Made by a program: the position numbers and the translations under genes. The notes below the pieces were generated by a model. That model was not told the origin of the DNA. It saw only the letters and a list, made by a program, of their open reading frames with translations, and did no database searches. Positions 1-8,547 of a stretch of DNA of 64,000 bases are shown piece by piece (within the stretch, counting starts at the first letter, position 1; every line of letters starts with the position of its first letter). Source of the DNA: Verrucomicrobium sp. BvORR034 (GTDB lineage Bacteria; Verrucomicrobiota; Verrucomicrobiia; Verrucomicrobiales; Verrucomicrobiaceae); assembly GCF_000739635.1 (NCBI RefSeq), contig NZ_BATQ01000125.1, positions 56,245 to 120,244 of the forward strand. Direction: 5' to 3'.

Positions 1-912
1 ATTGAACTCGAGCCTCGCTGGTCGCTGCATACCGACCCCGCCTGTATCAAAACGGGAAAAAGCCACCGAGGCCTCCGGCGTGTTCCGCGAGGACACCTCC
101 AGCCTACGCACGCCTGGTCCCTCTCCCGCTGTCCAACTTGACTGCGCTTCGTCGTACAGGCGCAGGATCATGGCCAGATCCGGACTGCCGATTGGGTTTT
201 CGCCCGCCATCTTGACCGCAGGAGGCGGCGTGCCAGCCTCCTTCTCCTCAGGCAACACCTTCTCCGCCCATGGCAGATACATGTGCATGAAGATGACCAG
301 GGCCGAGTAACTGATGAGCAGGTAGAAGGGCAGCGCCAGCACCGCAGTGACGTTGTGCAAGTCCAGCGTGGTACGCGGGCCGTTCCTTCCGGATCGGAAG
401 GTGAAGAAGTCTTTGAAGAACTGGCGATGCGTGACGATGCCGCTAATCAAAGCGAGGAACATGAACATGGCCGCGGCCCCCGCCAGATAGCGCCCCCACG
501 GGTGTGGCAACTGCAGCTGAAAGTGAAAGCGGTAGAAGAACTCGCCTCCCCGCGTGTCCCGCACTTGTGGAGCCGGGCCGGACTGATGCAGAGCAGGCAG
601 CACCTCCCGCTTGAACCCCTGCCGCCCCGGTCCCTCCTGCCACCAGACGGAGGCTGCACCGGAACGCGCATCGGGCAGCTCAACGCCCCAGCGTCCGGCC
701 TTGGGGGCAATTTCCTGCAACCGCGCAAGTCCGGCATGCATCGTTTGGCGTTCTGCAGAATGAGCCGGCATCTCCGGCTGCATCCACCGGGTGATTTCAT
801 GGCGGAAGTAGGTGGCGGTGCCGGTCACCATGATGGCAAACAGCACCCAGCCGAGCAGCAGACCTGTCCACGTATGGAGCCAGGTCATGGATTGGCGGAA
901 AGTTTTCTTCAT
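1..912 (-). CDS. PepSY-associated TM protein (partial, 3' end beyond window)
   Basis: I read this gene by hand because it runs off the left edge. It begins with ATG at 912 and stays open for 304 codons. The N-terminus (MKKTFRQSMTWLHTWTGLLL) is the conserved first helix of PepSY-TM inner-membrane proteins. Further hydrophobic helices lie near residues 160-180 and 220-240, with a periplasmic stretch between them. Members of this family sit beside TonB siderophore receptors and are thought to act in the periplasm or inner membrane in iron reduction or release from siderophores. Here it follows the DUF3649 gene by 1 bp, downstream of a receptor, so it is the last visible gene of an iron-uptake operon. 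Family assignment is firm; the exact reaction is not established. Confidence 0.85.
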   Translation of the reverse strand, partial: MKKTFRQSMTWLHTWTGLLLGWVLFAIMVTGTATYFRHEITRWMQPEMPAHSAERQTMHAGLARLQEIAPKAGRWGVELPDARSGAASVWWQEGPGRQGFKREVLPALHQSGPAPQVRDTRGGEFFYRFHFQLQLPHPWGRYLAGAAAMFMFLALISGIVTHRQFFKDFFTFRSGRNGPRTTLDLHNVTAVLALPFYLLISYSALVIFMHMYLPWAEKVLPEEKEAGTPPPAVKMAGENPIGSPDLAMILRLYDEAQSSWTAGEGPGVRRLEVSSRNTPEASVAFSRFDTGGVGMQRPARLEFN

Positions 913-913
913 C

Positions 914-1231
914 TTAAACAGCAGCTGCGATCACGACAGGTTTCAGCCACCACACGGCGGCTGCGAGGATCAGGACAGGTCCGCCGATGCCCGCCCAGGC
1001 CAGCCAGGCCGTCCGTGCGCAGAACGCCCAGACTACTGCCGCCGCAAAGATCAGGAACGCCGGCATGGAAGCTGCCATCACCGCCTCCTCGCGGGGCAGG
1101 GTCAATGTCAACGCCAGAACCACGCTGCTCAAGGCCGCCAGGGCATACCCGCCCCCGATCGCGGCCGCCCAGCGGGACGCCACACCCAGCTTTGCCAGCA
1201 TTGAACTTCCTGATCTCTTTTTCATAACCAT
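914..1231 (-). CDS. DUF3649 family small membrane protein
   Basis: About 105 aa and very hydrophobic, with three likely membrane helices (roughly residues 18-40, 48-66 and 70-100). The composition and position match the DUF3649 proteins found between TonB-dependent siderophore receptors and PepSY-TM proteins. Possible starts are GTG at 1237 and ATG at 1231 or 1225; 1231 is chosen. Its stop codon is 1 bp from the PepSY start, so the two are very probably co-transcribed and translationally coupled. Its molecular role is unknown, but the context says inner-membrane accessory of siderophore-iron uptake. Confidence 0.75.
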   Translation of the reverse strand: MVMKKRSGSSMLAKLGVASRWAAAIGGGYALAALSSVVLALTLTLPREEAVMAASMPAFLIFAAAVVWAFCARTAWLAWAGIGGPVLILAAAVWWLKPVVIAAAV

Positions 1232-1325
1232 TCTCACTAAAAAACTGCCTGAGGCCAGCGCTCACAAACGCCAGCCTCAGGACTTGGGGTTTTTTGGCTT
1301 CCAGCCCAGCTTCCCGCGAAGCGGA

Positions 1326-3566
1326 CTAGAATTTATACCGCAGGGAGAACTGGACGTTCCGGGGTTCTCCAAAGTACACACCGTCGTAGAAGCCGACGTT
1401 GCGGTAGTAAGTCTTGTCGAAGAGGTTCTTCACGGTGACTGCGGCGGAGAGATTCTCCGTGAGGCGGTACTGCGCATTCACGTCGAACAGGAAATAACCG
1501 TTCTGCCGGATCTCCCCTGCGGTGCTGCCCCAGTACTCGTTGTTGGTGTCGCTCTGCCAGCTCATGCCCGCACCGACCGAAAGCTTGCTGAGCTTTCCGG
1601 GAAGACGGTAGTTCGTGGAGAGACGCACGAGGTCCTCAGGCAGGTTGGACTGCGCATTGAGACCGTCGTCGGTTTCCGTGTTCACGTGGGTGTAGCCTGC
1701 GTGGACCGACCAGTCCTGTGTGATGTAGCCATTCAGCTCCAGCTCAAACCCGCGGCTCGTGATGGGGCCGGTGGGGATGGAGGGGAAGGTTCCGTCCGGA
1801 AAGGGCGGCGAGCTCCAGTCTGTGAGATAGGAGTTGTCCTGCTCAGCCTGAAAGACGCTGAATGTGGCCAGGAGACGGTGGTTGAAGAACTCCCCTTTGA
1901 TGCCCGCCTCAATGTTGGAGCCGCGGATGGGTTCGAGGATATTCCCCTCGACATCCCGGCCCATCTGGGGATCGAAGATGTCCGTATAGCTCGTGTAGAG
2001 GGAGAGGTTCTCCGTCACGTCAAACACCAGGCCGGCGTAGGGCGTGAACTCGCTGGTAACGCGGAAGCTGTTGTCGGAGCCCGTGTACCTGCCACTGGTG
2101 TCGTAGTTGTCGCGGTAGGTTTCCCAGTTGCTCAACCTGGCACCGACGATCAATGAGAGCGGATCGGCAAGCTTCAACCGCAGAGCGAGGTAGCCACCGT
2201 ATTGCTCAGTGGTGGTGACGTCATAGGCACCGGTGACGCGAGACTGCGGGTAAGGCAGCGCAGGATTCCACGTGAAGATGTTCGGGATGACCGTGTCGAA
2301 CGCGTAAGTGGTATCCAGGTAAGTGGTCTCCGACTCATAGATCGAGTAGTTGAAACCCATGACAATGTCGTGCTTCTGTCCAAAAAGCTCGAACTTGCCA
2401 TTGCTATAGAGGTCGAAGCTGTCGCGGGTCTCGTCCACCAGACTGGTGGAGCGCCAGAGGTTCATGCCCGCGCCCGTCTTGGGATCAGGGAAGCCACTGC
2501 CAGCGTAGGCCACCGCCCAGTCCAGGTCGCTCTCTGTATGGGCATAGGTGCCCTTGATGGTCCAGTCGTCCCCGATCTTCTGCTCCAACGTGATGAAGGC
2601 GGTTCCCGCGGTGCGATCCCACTTGCTCCAGAGAGCTGACCAGTTGGTGGAGCGTGGCAGGTCAATGTGAGTGCCGTCTGCGGCGAAGTAGGGCACCGCA
2701 CCCCAGGTGGCGGCGCGCGGCTTGCTCTCCTGCCACTGGTAACCCAGGCTCAGAAGCGTGCTGTCCGTGAGATCGGCTTCGATGATGCCGTAGAGCACGT
2801 TCTTGTCCTCGCTGTAGTTGTCCATGTAGGACTCGCGCTCCTGATACACCCCCACAAAGCGGGAGCGGACACGGCCATCCTTGGTAATCGGCACCGTCAC
2901 ATCGCCCTCGAAACGATAGTAGTCCCAGCGCCCGATTGAGCTCGAGATATAGCCACCGAACTCCTTGCCCGGGCGCTTGCGCTGCAGGTTCACCGTGGCC
3001 GAGGGATAGCCCGGACCACTTAGCAAACCATTGGCCCCGCGCAGGATCTCCACCTGCTCATAGAGGGCGGTGTCATAGATCGGAGTGGCACCGTAGGCGT
3101 CATTTGCACCGGTGGCATAGGGCACTCCATCAATCTGAAATTCGGAGACCTCAAAACCGCGGGCGTAGTAGAGCGTCCGCTCGCTGTCCAGCTCATACAC
3201 GCTCACGCCGGGAGTATCTGCCAGCACCTCGGCCACGGTATTAAGGGAGCGCTCTTCCATCCGTTCCCGGTTCACAATGGTGACGGATTGGGGAGTCTCG
3301 CGCATCGTCAGCGGCAGTCGCGTGGGCGTGCTGGTCGGCACCTCCACCACATTGTTTTCCGCGGCCGCTTCCACGACCACAGTGTCCAGTTCCGTGGTGC
3401 CGCCTTCTGCTGGGGCGGGCTTGGCTGTCTGCGTCGGGGCAGGGCTTGGGATGGGAGCTGCCTCCTGGGCGTGCAGCCCGTTGGAGGTGGGGGCCAGCGC
3501 CAGGGAGAGGGCGCTGACGAGGGGTGCCGCCCAGGGGCAGCGTTGGGTTGATTGGCCTTTCTTCAT
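1326..3566 (-). CDS. TonB-dependent siderophore receptor
   Basis: 746 aa from the ATG at 3566; an upstream extension to 3650 has no signal peptide. The protein starts with a signal peptide of MKKGQ...ALAPTSNGLHAQ type. A Pro/Ala-rich stretch with the TonB-box region follows (around residues 35-65), then the plug domain (RETPQSVTIVNRERMEERSL, ADTPGVSVYE, LRGANGLLSGPGYPSATVNL), then a long beta-barrel ending in a terminal aromatic (LRYKF), as outer-membrane barrels do. The plug motifs are those of the FpvA/FhuE/FoxA group that imports ferric hydroxamate-type siderophores. It lies 115 bp downstream of an AraC regulator on the same strand and upstream of DUF3649 and PepSY genes. The siderophore itself cannot be told from sequence. 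Confidence 0.95.
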   Translation of the reverse strand: MKKGQSTQRCPWAAPLVSALSLALAPTSNGLHAQEAAPIPSPAPTQTAKPAPAEGGTTELDTVVVEAAAENNVVEVPTSTPTRLPLTMRETPQSVTIVNRERMEERSLNTVAEVLADTPGVSVYELDSERTLYYARGFEVSEFQIDGVPYATGANDAYGATPIYDTALYEQVEILRGANGLLSGPGYPSATVNLQRKRPGKEFGGYISSSIGRWDYYRFEGDVTVPITKDGRVRSRFVGVYQERESYMDNYSEDKNVLYGIIEADLTDSTLLSLGYQWQESKPRAATWGAVPYFAADGTHIDLPRSTNWSALWSKWDRTAGTAFITLEQKIGDDWTIKGTYAHTESDLDWAVAYAGSGFPDPKTGAGMNLWRSTSLVDETRDSFDLYSNGKFELFGQKHDIVMGFNYSIYESETTYLDTTYAFDTVIPNIFTWNPALPYPQSRVTGAYDVTTTEQYGGYLALRLKLADPLSLIVGARLSNWETYRDNYDTSGRYTGSDNSFRVTSEFTPYAGLVFDVTENLSLYTSYTDIFDPQMGRDVEGNILEPIRGSNIEAGIKGEFFNHRLLATFSVFQAEQDNSYLTDWSSPPFPDGTFPSIPTGPITSRGFELELNGYITQDWSVHAGYTHVNTETDDGLNAQSNLPEDLVRLSTNYRLPGKLSKLSVGAGMSWQSDTNNEYWGSTAGEIRQNGYFLFDVNAQYRLTENLSAAVTVKNLFDKTYYRNVGFYDGVYFGEPRNVQFSLRYKF

Positions 3567-3681
3567 TGGGATATCTTGTCCAGATGCACGGCGTGGGAGT
3601 TGGGCCGTTCTGGCGGCCTTCACCGGTGCCTCATCCCTGCCACAATCCACCCCTGCAAATCCACCTGCTGGCGGCCCATTA

Positions 3682-4728
3682 TCACCTGCCTGCGGCCAGC
3701 TGAAAGGTCTTGGGGTTTACCCCAAACTGCCGACGGAAGGCCGTGGCAAAGTTGCTCGGGTTACAATAACCCACATAGGACGCCGCCTCCAGCACCGTGG
3801 TGCGGCCGGATTCGAGGAGACTACGCGCATGCTCCATGCGACAGCTCCGCAGGTAGCCAAAAGGGGTGTTCTGATACACCTGCTGAAAGCCCCGCTTCAG
3901 TGTGGTCTCGCTCAGGCCTACTTTCCGCGCCAGTTCCAGCAGTGAGGGCGGCATTTCCAGATGCTCGCGGAGAATGGTCGCAGCCTGCTCAATCTGCTCC
4001 GTCACCCCGGCGGCGAGCCCTCGCACTGGAGCAGACACTCCCGCGTACTGGGTCAATGCCACCATCATCTCCGCCATCAATTCACTGCAGCGGGCCTCCA
4101 GAATCATGGTGCGGGCCGCCCCCTGATAAGGGCAACATTGCAACGTCTGCGCCGCCATCCGCACGCTGGAAGTCATCGGCAAGGTGATGTCAGAGGCACC
4201 ACTACCAGCAGCGACCTGGCGCAAACGCCGCGCTCCCGCAGAACCGTCTCCCTCCAGCAATGAGCCAAGCGCCTCTTCCGACACACAGATGGTGACGTGA
4301 AAGGACTTCTGACTGGGAAGGATGCTGCATGACTTGATGGAGGGACCATGAATCACCGCCATCTTTCCTGACTCGCGACGGAATGTCCCCTTCCCAGCTT
4401 GGTGCTCCTCCTCCCACCCGCCGTCCACAGCGAAAGTGAAGAGCAATGGAGAGCGAATCTCAGAGTGCCGGATGGTGGTGTGCCCGGTCACATACTCACT
4501 GCCCCAGTGCATCCAGACGCCTGGACGAATGCAGCGTTCCCGGACCTCCCCCGTGCACCAGGGAACCTCGGGACGGATCTCAAATTCAGGAATCCCATTT
4601 GGCGGTAGAGGTCCCACCGGGATGGGATGGGCCTGAAACACCTCGTCAGCATCCCCCGCCGCCAAGGTCACCTTGGAAAGGCGACTGAGACGGTCGAATC
4701 GAGTGACGGCGGCGGCCAGAGAGGGCAT
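3682..4728 (-). CDS. AraC-family transcriptional regulator
   Basis: 348 aa. The C-terminal ~95 residues carry two helix-turn-helix units typical of AraC/XylS proteins: SLLELARKVGLSETTLKRGF, then VLEAASYVGYCNPSNFATAF, RRQFGVNPKTF. The N-terminal ~230 residues resemble the sensing region of PchR/YbtA-like regulators, which bind a ferric siderophore and activate the matching receptor gene. That role is inferred from the neighbouring receptor on the same strand, 115 bp downstream. The upstream region 4729-4800 is AT-richer than its surroundings and could hold the promoter, but I see no clear Fur box there. Confidence 0.9.
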   Translation of the reverse strand: MPSLAAAVTRFDRLSRLSKVTLAAGDADEVFQAHPIPVGPLPPNGIPEFEIRPEVPWCTGEVRERCIRPGVWMHWGSEYVTGHTTIRHSEIRSPLLFTFAVDGGWEEEHQAGKGTFRRESGKMAVIHGPSIKSCSILPSQKSFHVTICVSEEALGSLLEGDGSAGARRLRQVAAGSGASDITLPMTSSVRMAAQTLQCCPYQGAARTMILEARCSELMAEMMVALTQYAGVSAPVRGLAAGVTEQIEQAATILREHLEMPPSLLELARKVGLSETTLKRGFQQVYQNTPFGYLRSCRMEHARSLLESGRTTVLEAASYVGYCNPSNFATAFRRQFGVNPKTFQLAAGR

Positions 4729-5391
4729 CGTTTACGGGGATGTTTCGCGGCGCAGCTCCTAATTCGCTGACAGTGAACAAAATATTGTATCAATTCCGGA
4801 CATTTGCGACAAAGTCTCAGCAAATGGACAGGCGTCAAGGTCTTTGAGACGCAATTGCATCTAATGAAAATTGGTAGCGACCGCGTTGTGATCACCTCTT
4901 GTCCACCTTTGCAATGAGCGTGTACAATTCTGGCTCTTCTGCTCATTGATTTGCGGCCTCAAAAGCCGAGATGGAGGCTTGGGAATCCTACCACAAGGGG
5001 CAAGAATGCAGGCGTTTCAGCCAACGCCCGCCAAGGAACATTGGGGCCGCTAGCCAGACCGCCAAAGCTCCTTCGGAATAACTCTATACCCTCAACCACC
5101 CAGCGTAGACCCGCTGGAAGCGCGTCAACGTGGGGTACGGTCAAAGAGGCTCTCAACGCTGAAAGTGTGGTGTAGATGCTCCGTCTCTGAAGGTGGCTCC
5201 TTGGCAGGGCGCTGATTTCCCCGGAGGCGAAGTCATTGACGAGCTTCCTGCGAATCGACATCGGGTAATCGCGAGACGAAGCTTTACTCCGAAGCAGTTG
5301 CGGTCTGGTCCAGTCCTCCTTGAAATCCTCTGGCAGGTTTTGTCTTCCAATTCTCAAGACCACCCCTCGCTCCCTACCCGATCCCCGGGCA
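4729..5391. other. intergenic region, no convincing gene
   Basis: About 660 bp between the AraC gene and the first plus-strand gene. Part of it (4760-4880) is AT-rich, which fits promoters for the divergent genes. Open frames on both strands have no recognisable domain, an arginine-rich composition and no ribosome binding site, so I do not call them. The minus-strand frame 4959-5429 could be an old gene remnant but shows no family signature. Confidence 0.5.
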
Positions 5392-5879
5392 TGGACAAAG
5401 ACGGCCTCGCCCTCTACTTGAGGGATCATTGCTCAGCTTCGGTGGGAGCTTTGGAACTCATCGCCCACCTGCAAAAATCTGACCCTCCGCCTCCGGAAGC
5501 CCAGCTCCTGGACCGCCTTGAACACGAAATCACCAGTGAGCAATCCGTCCTCGCGGATCTCATCACCGCGCTCGACTCAAGTCGCAACCAGTGGACGGAT
5601 GCCGGGGCCTGGCTGGCAGAGAAAGCTGGCTTCCTGAAACTGTGGATGGCCAAGTGCGAAACGCCGCCGGTCTTCTGGCTCCAGGCCTTTGAAACGCTGG
5701 CTCTGGGGATCCGCGGCAAGTCTGCCCTATGGACGCTGCTAAAAGAGGCTGGCAACCTTCCCACGGGATCAGAGAGCGGCCAGTATCAAGCCCTGCTCGA
5801 GCAGTCCCAGGTTCAGGAAAGTCTGGTGGAAGAAGCGAGGCTTCGCGCGGGCTTGCGATTACTGCATACCACAGCGTAG
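5392..5879 (+). CDS. hypothetical all-helical protein
   Basis: 162 aa from ATG 5392. The frame is open from 5193, but the residues before MDKDGLALYL look non-coding. The protein is predicted all-alpha, with regularly spaced acidic and leucine residues (ALELIAHLQ, LLDRLEHEITSEQSVLADLITALD, WMAKCETPPVFWLQAFETLALGIRGK). This resembles a four-helix ferritin-like bundle, but the ExxH iron ligands are not clearly present. I do not recognise the family. A small membrane protein gene lies 65 bp downstream on the same strand. Confidence 0.6.
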
Positions 5880-5944
5880 GGTGAGCAGGCGGTTGACTTG
5901 AGGAAACTTGCGAGCCAAAGATTTTTCTCCATGTTTGGCGCAGC

Positions 5945-6352
5945 ATGGAAAGCTCCTCACCGCCCCAGCCTCCTGTCATTCAACCCTTTGGCAGTGGCGT
6001 TTTCTTTGCCGTCCCTGGCGCAGTCTTTCTACTCTACATCCTGATCGATGCCGGGTGGGCGGGGGCACGCATTCTACGGCAACTGGCTCAGCAAGGCACT
6101 GCGAATGCCCAGCTTATGGGACAGACCGTTGGCGAGCTCATTGTCACGCTGGCCGCGCGTGGTTTTGTCGCTCTGCCAGTGGTGGCGGTGCTGGTTCTGG
6201 CCTTGTTAGCCTGCCGCTACCGGGCAGTGTGGTTCTACCGCTATCTCCTGGTCGCCAGTCCACTGCTCATGCTGCTGGCCCCCTTTGGCACACTCTTCGG
6301 TGCCTGGTTTCTGATGTATCTCTGGAAACACCACCGCGAGTTTGTCGCCTGA
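5945..6352 (+). CDS. small integral membrane protein
   Basis: 135 aa with three hydrophobic segments: about residues 17-38 (FFAVPGAVFLLYILIDAGW), 65-90 (alanine, valine and leucine rich) and 96-125. The N-terminus is proline-rich (SSPPQPPVIQPFGSG). The pattern is that of small inner-membrane proteins in which a proline-rich cytoplasmic tail precedes a short multispan core. No enzymatic motif is seen and I do not recognise the family. It is followed by the pectate lyase gene 66 bp downstream, which may have its own promoter. Confidence 0.65.
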   Translation: MESSSPPQPPVIQPFGSGVFFAVPGAVFLLYILIDAGWAGARILRQLAQQGTANAQLMGQTVGELIVTLAARGFVALPVVAVLVLALLACRYRAVWFYRYLLVASPLLMLLAPFGTLFGAWFLMYLWKHHREFVA

Positions 6353-6418
6353 TTTGCGAGAAACCCTCTGCCCCGGCGCGTTTAGGAAGCGGTCCTTCCA
6401 CCTCTGTTTCCCTGCTCC

Positions 6419-8302
6419 ATGCACCGCACCGCGCACCAGGTTCTCACCCTCTTCACCGCCATCGCCAGCATGGTTCCCTCCCTGCTGATCCAGGCCGCGG
6501 AGACCAAGGACTTCCTCAAGAAACCTCCCGCATGGTTTGCCACGGATGAAGCCAAAACCGTAGCGGCCAACATCCTTTCGTATCAGTCCGACTTCGGCGG
6601 CTGGCCCAAGAACCTGGACCTCACTGCCAAGCCTTTCGCAGGGCGTCGCGATGAGCTGGTGGGTGAGTTGAAGCCCATCTTCGACAATAGCGCCACGACC
6701 GACGAGATCCGCTATCTGGCCCGCATGCACAAGGCCACAGGTGACATCCGCTACCTGCGTGCCGTGCAGGACGGGCTCGACTACATTCTCATCGCCCAGT
6801 ATCCCACCGGCGGCTGGCCGCAGTCCTACCCATTGGACGCGGAGTATCACCGTCACATCACGTTCAACGACAATTCCATGGTGCGCATCCTGCAGCTCCT
6901 CCAGGAGATGGGCAGGCCGGGCGTGTTCGATGCACTGGACGCCGACCGACGTAGCGCCGCGCAGATTGCCTTTCACCGCGGGATCGAGTGCATCCTGAAA
7001 TGCCAGATCAAGGTGGATGGCCGCCTCACTGCATGGTGCGCCCAGCACGACGAGCTCGACTACAGCCCGCGCCCCGCGCGGAAGTTTGAGCTGGTATCCC
7101 TCAGCGGTGCGGAATCCGTGGCCCTCGTCAAGCTCCTCATGAGCCTCCCCCGCCCCGCTCCGGAGATCGTCGCGTCCATCGAGGCCGCCGTGGCCTGGCT
7201 GCAGACTGCCCGCATTGATGGCTGGAGGATCGAGGAACTCACCACGGATGACATTCAGGGGCACAACTTCTCCGCCACCCCCGATCCTGCCGCGAAGCCC
7301 TTCTGGGCCAGGTTCTATGACATCACCACCAGCCAGCCCCTCTGGTCCAACCGGGATGGGGTGCGCAAGCTGGGCATGGCGGAGATCGGCTGGGCCCGTC
7401 ACGGTTACGCCTGGACCGGCAACTGGGCACAATCTCTCTTGAACAAGGATTACCCAGCCTGGAAAAAGCGACTGGCCAAGGAAGGCCCAGGACCTGCCCT
7501 CACGCCCTGGCAACCAGCCGTGCGCATCGCCTTGGCGGGAGATTCCACCGTGACAGACACAGCGGGCTGGGGCTTTGGATTCAAGAAAGCGATCACCGGC
7601 AAGGTGCTTTGCCAGAACTTCGCCGGTGGCGGGCAGAGCTCGAAGAGTTTCAGCGACACCGGCGTCTGGCAGAAGGTGCTGGCCAGCAAGCCGGACTACG
7701 TGCTCATCCAGTTTGGCCACAATGACATGCCAGGCAAAGGCCCCAAACGCGAAACGGATCCCGAAACCACCTACGCCGAGAATCTGCGCCGCTATGTGCA
7801 GGAGGCCCGCGCCGCAGGGGCCAAACCGGTGCTGGTGACCTCCTTGGTACGCCGCATCTTCAATCGCGATGGCAGCGGGCAGTTGCGGGGTGAACTGGCA
7901 CCGTATGCCACTGCCATGCGCCGGGTTGCGACTGAGGAGAAAGTCCCGCTGGTGGATCTTTACACCCGCAGCGTGGAACACGTGGTGAAACTCGGCCCCA
8001 AAGGCGTGGAGCCTTTCGAGCCGATCCTGCCGGTCAAACCTGCCACCATCCCAGCGCCTGCCCCCGCGGCGGCCGCTGATGCGACGACGACTCCATCCAC
8101 CAGCACGACACCACCCCAGACCACCGCCGATGTCACGGCCCCTGCACCGTCTGACATTGACTTCCCCACTTCCACACCCGCCATCCGGCGCGATGGCACG
8201 CATCTCAACGTGCCGGGCAGCATTGAATTCGCGAACCTTGTGGTGGAAGAATTCAAGCAACAGGTGCCGGACTCCGCGACAGGTCAATGGTTCCGCCACT
8301 AG
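6419..8302 (+). CDS. secreted PL10 pectate lyase fused to CE12-type rhamnogalacturonan acetylesterase
   Basis: 627 aa with a signal peptide ending near LLIQAAE. Residues ~30-340 match PL10/PelA pectate lyases: LSYQSDFGGWPKN, YPTGGWPQSYP, ITFNDNSMVRIL, the SPRPARKFEL..SLSGAES region with the family's conserved arginine, and GYAWTGNWA near the end. Residues ~360-620 form an SGNH/GDSL hydrolase of the rhamnogalacturonan acetylesterase type: block I IALAGDSTVTD, block III FGHNDMPG, block V DGTHLN with the catalytic Asp and His. The protein would cleave pectin backbone and remove acetyl esters in the periplasm or outside the cell. A ~45-residue Ala/Pro/Thr-rich segment interrupts the esterase just before its DGTHLN block, which is unusual. 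It converges on the second TonB receptor. Confidence 0.93.
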   Translation: MHRTAHQVLTLFTAIASMVPSLLIQAAETKDFLKKPPAWFATDEAKTVAANILSYQSDFGGWPKNLDLTAKPFAGRRDELVGELKPIFDNSATTDEIRYLARMHKATGDIRYLRAVQDGLDYILIAQYPTGGWPQSYPLDAEYHRHITFNDNSMVRILQLLQEMGRPGVFDALDADRRSAAQIAFHRGIECILKCQIKVDGRLTAWCAQHDELDYSPRPARKFELVSLSGAESVALVKLLMSLPRPAPEIVASIEAAVAWLQTARIDGWRIEELTTDDIQGHNFSATPDPAAKPFWARFYDITTSQPLWSNRDGVRKLGMAEIGWARHGYAWTGNWAQSLLNKDYPAWKKRLAKEGPGPALTPWQPAVRIALAGDSTVTDTAGWGFGFKKAITGKVLCQNFAGGGQSSKSFSDTGVWQKVLASKPDYVLIQFGHNDMPGKGPKRETDPETTYAENLRRYVQEARAAGAKPVLVTSLVRRIFNRDGSGQLRGELAPYATAMRRVATEEKVPLVDLYTRSVEHVVKLGPKGVEPFEPILPVKPATIPAPAPAAAADATTTPSTSTTPPQTTADVTAPAPSDIDFPTSTPAIRRDGTHLNVPGSIEFANLVVEEFKQQVPDSATGQWFRH

Positions 8303-8393
8303 CGTCCATTCCTTGAACCCGCCCCTCCACCATCCCGACGTTGACCAGCTTCCACTGCTCTCCCGTTGGATGCGTTCGTTGGCTTGGGGAGTG

Positions 8394-8415
8394 CAGTCCC
8401 GACCTGTCGGGACTG
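8394..8415. repeat. perfect 10-bp inverted repeat between convergent genes
   Basis: Arms CAGTCCCGAC and GTCGGGACTG are separated by 2 nt. It lies in the 245-bp gap between the converging pectate lyase (end 8302) and siderophore receptor (end 8548). No T-run follows on either strand, so it is more like a REP-type palindrome or a Rho-independent-like barrier than a classical terminator. Confidence 0.6.
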
Positions 8416-8547
8416 CCGTTCCCCGCCGGCCCGCTGGGAACTCAGCATCGGAGCGATAGAGCGCCTCCTACAAAGCAAGCGCCCTTCACCAGAGCAGCAG
8501 GCGGGCCACCTGCGCTCCCCCAGCTGCCTTTCACAGCAGCCCTCCAG

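Noticed and set aside
987..2156. 389-aa open frame on the plus strand
   Set aside because: Antisense to the siderophore receptor and DUF3649 gene; Val/Ala-rich shadow.
4959..5429. 156-aa open frame on the minus strand in the 4729-5391 gap
   Set aside because: No family signature, odd composition, no ribosome site, and it runs into the real gene starting at 5392.
6206..8299. 697-aa open frame on the minus strand
   Set aside because: Lies antisense to the pectate lyase/esterase fusion, which has unambiguous domains. Gly/His/Arg-rich shadow frame.
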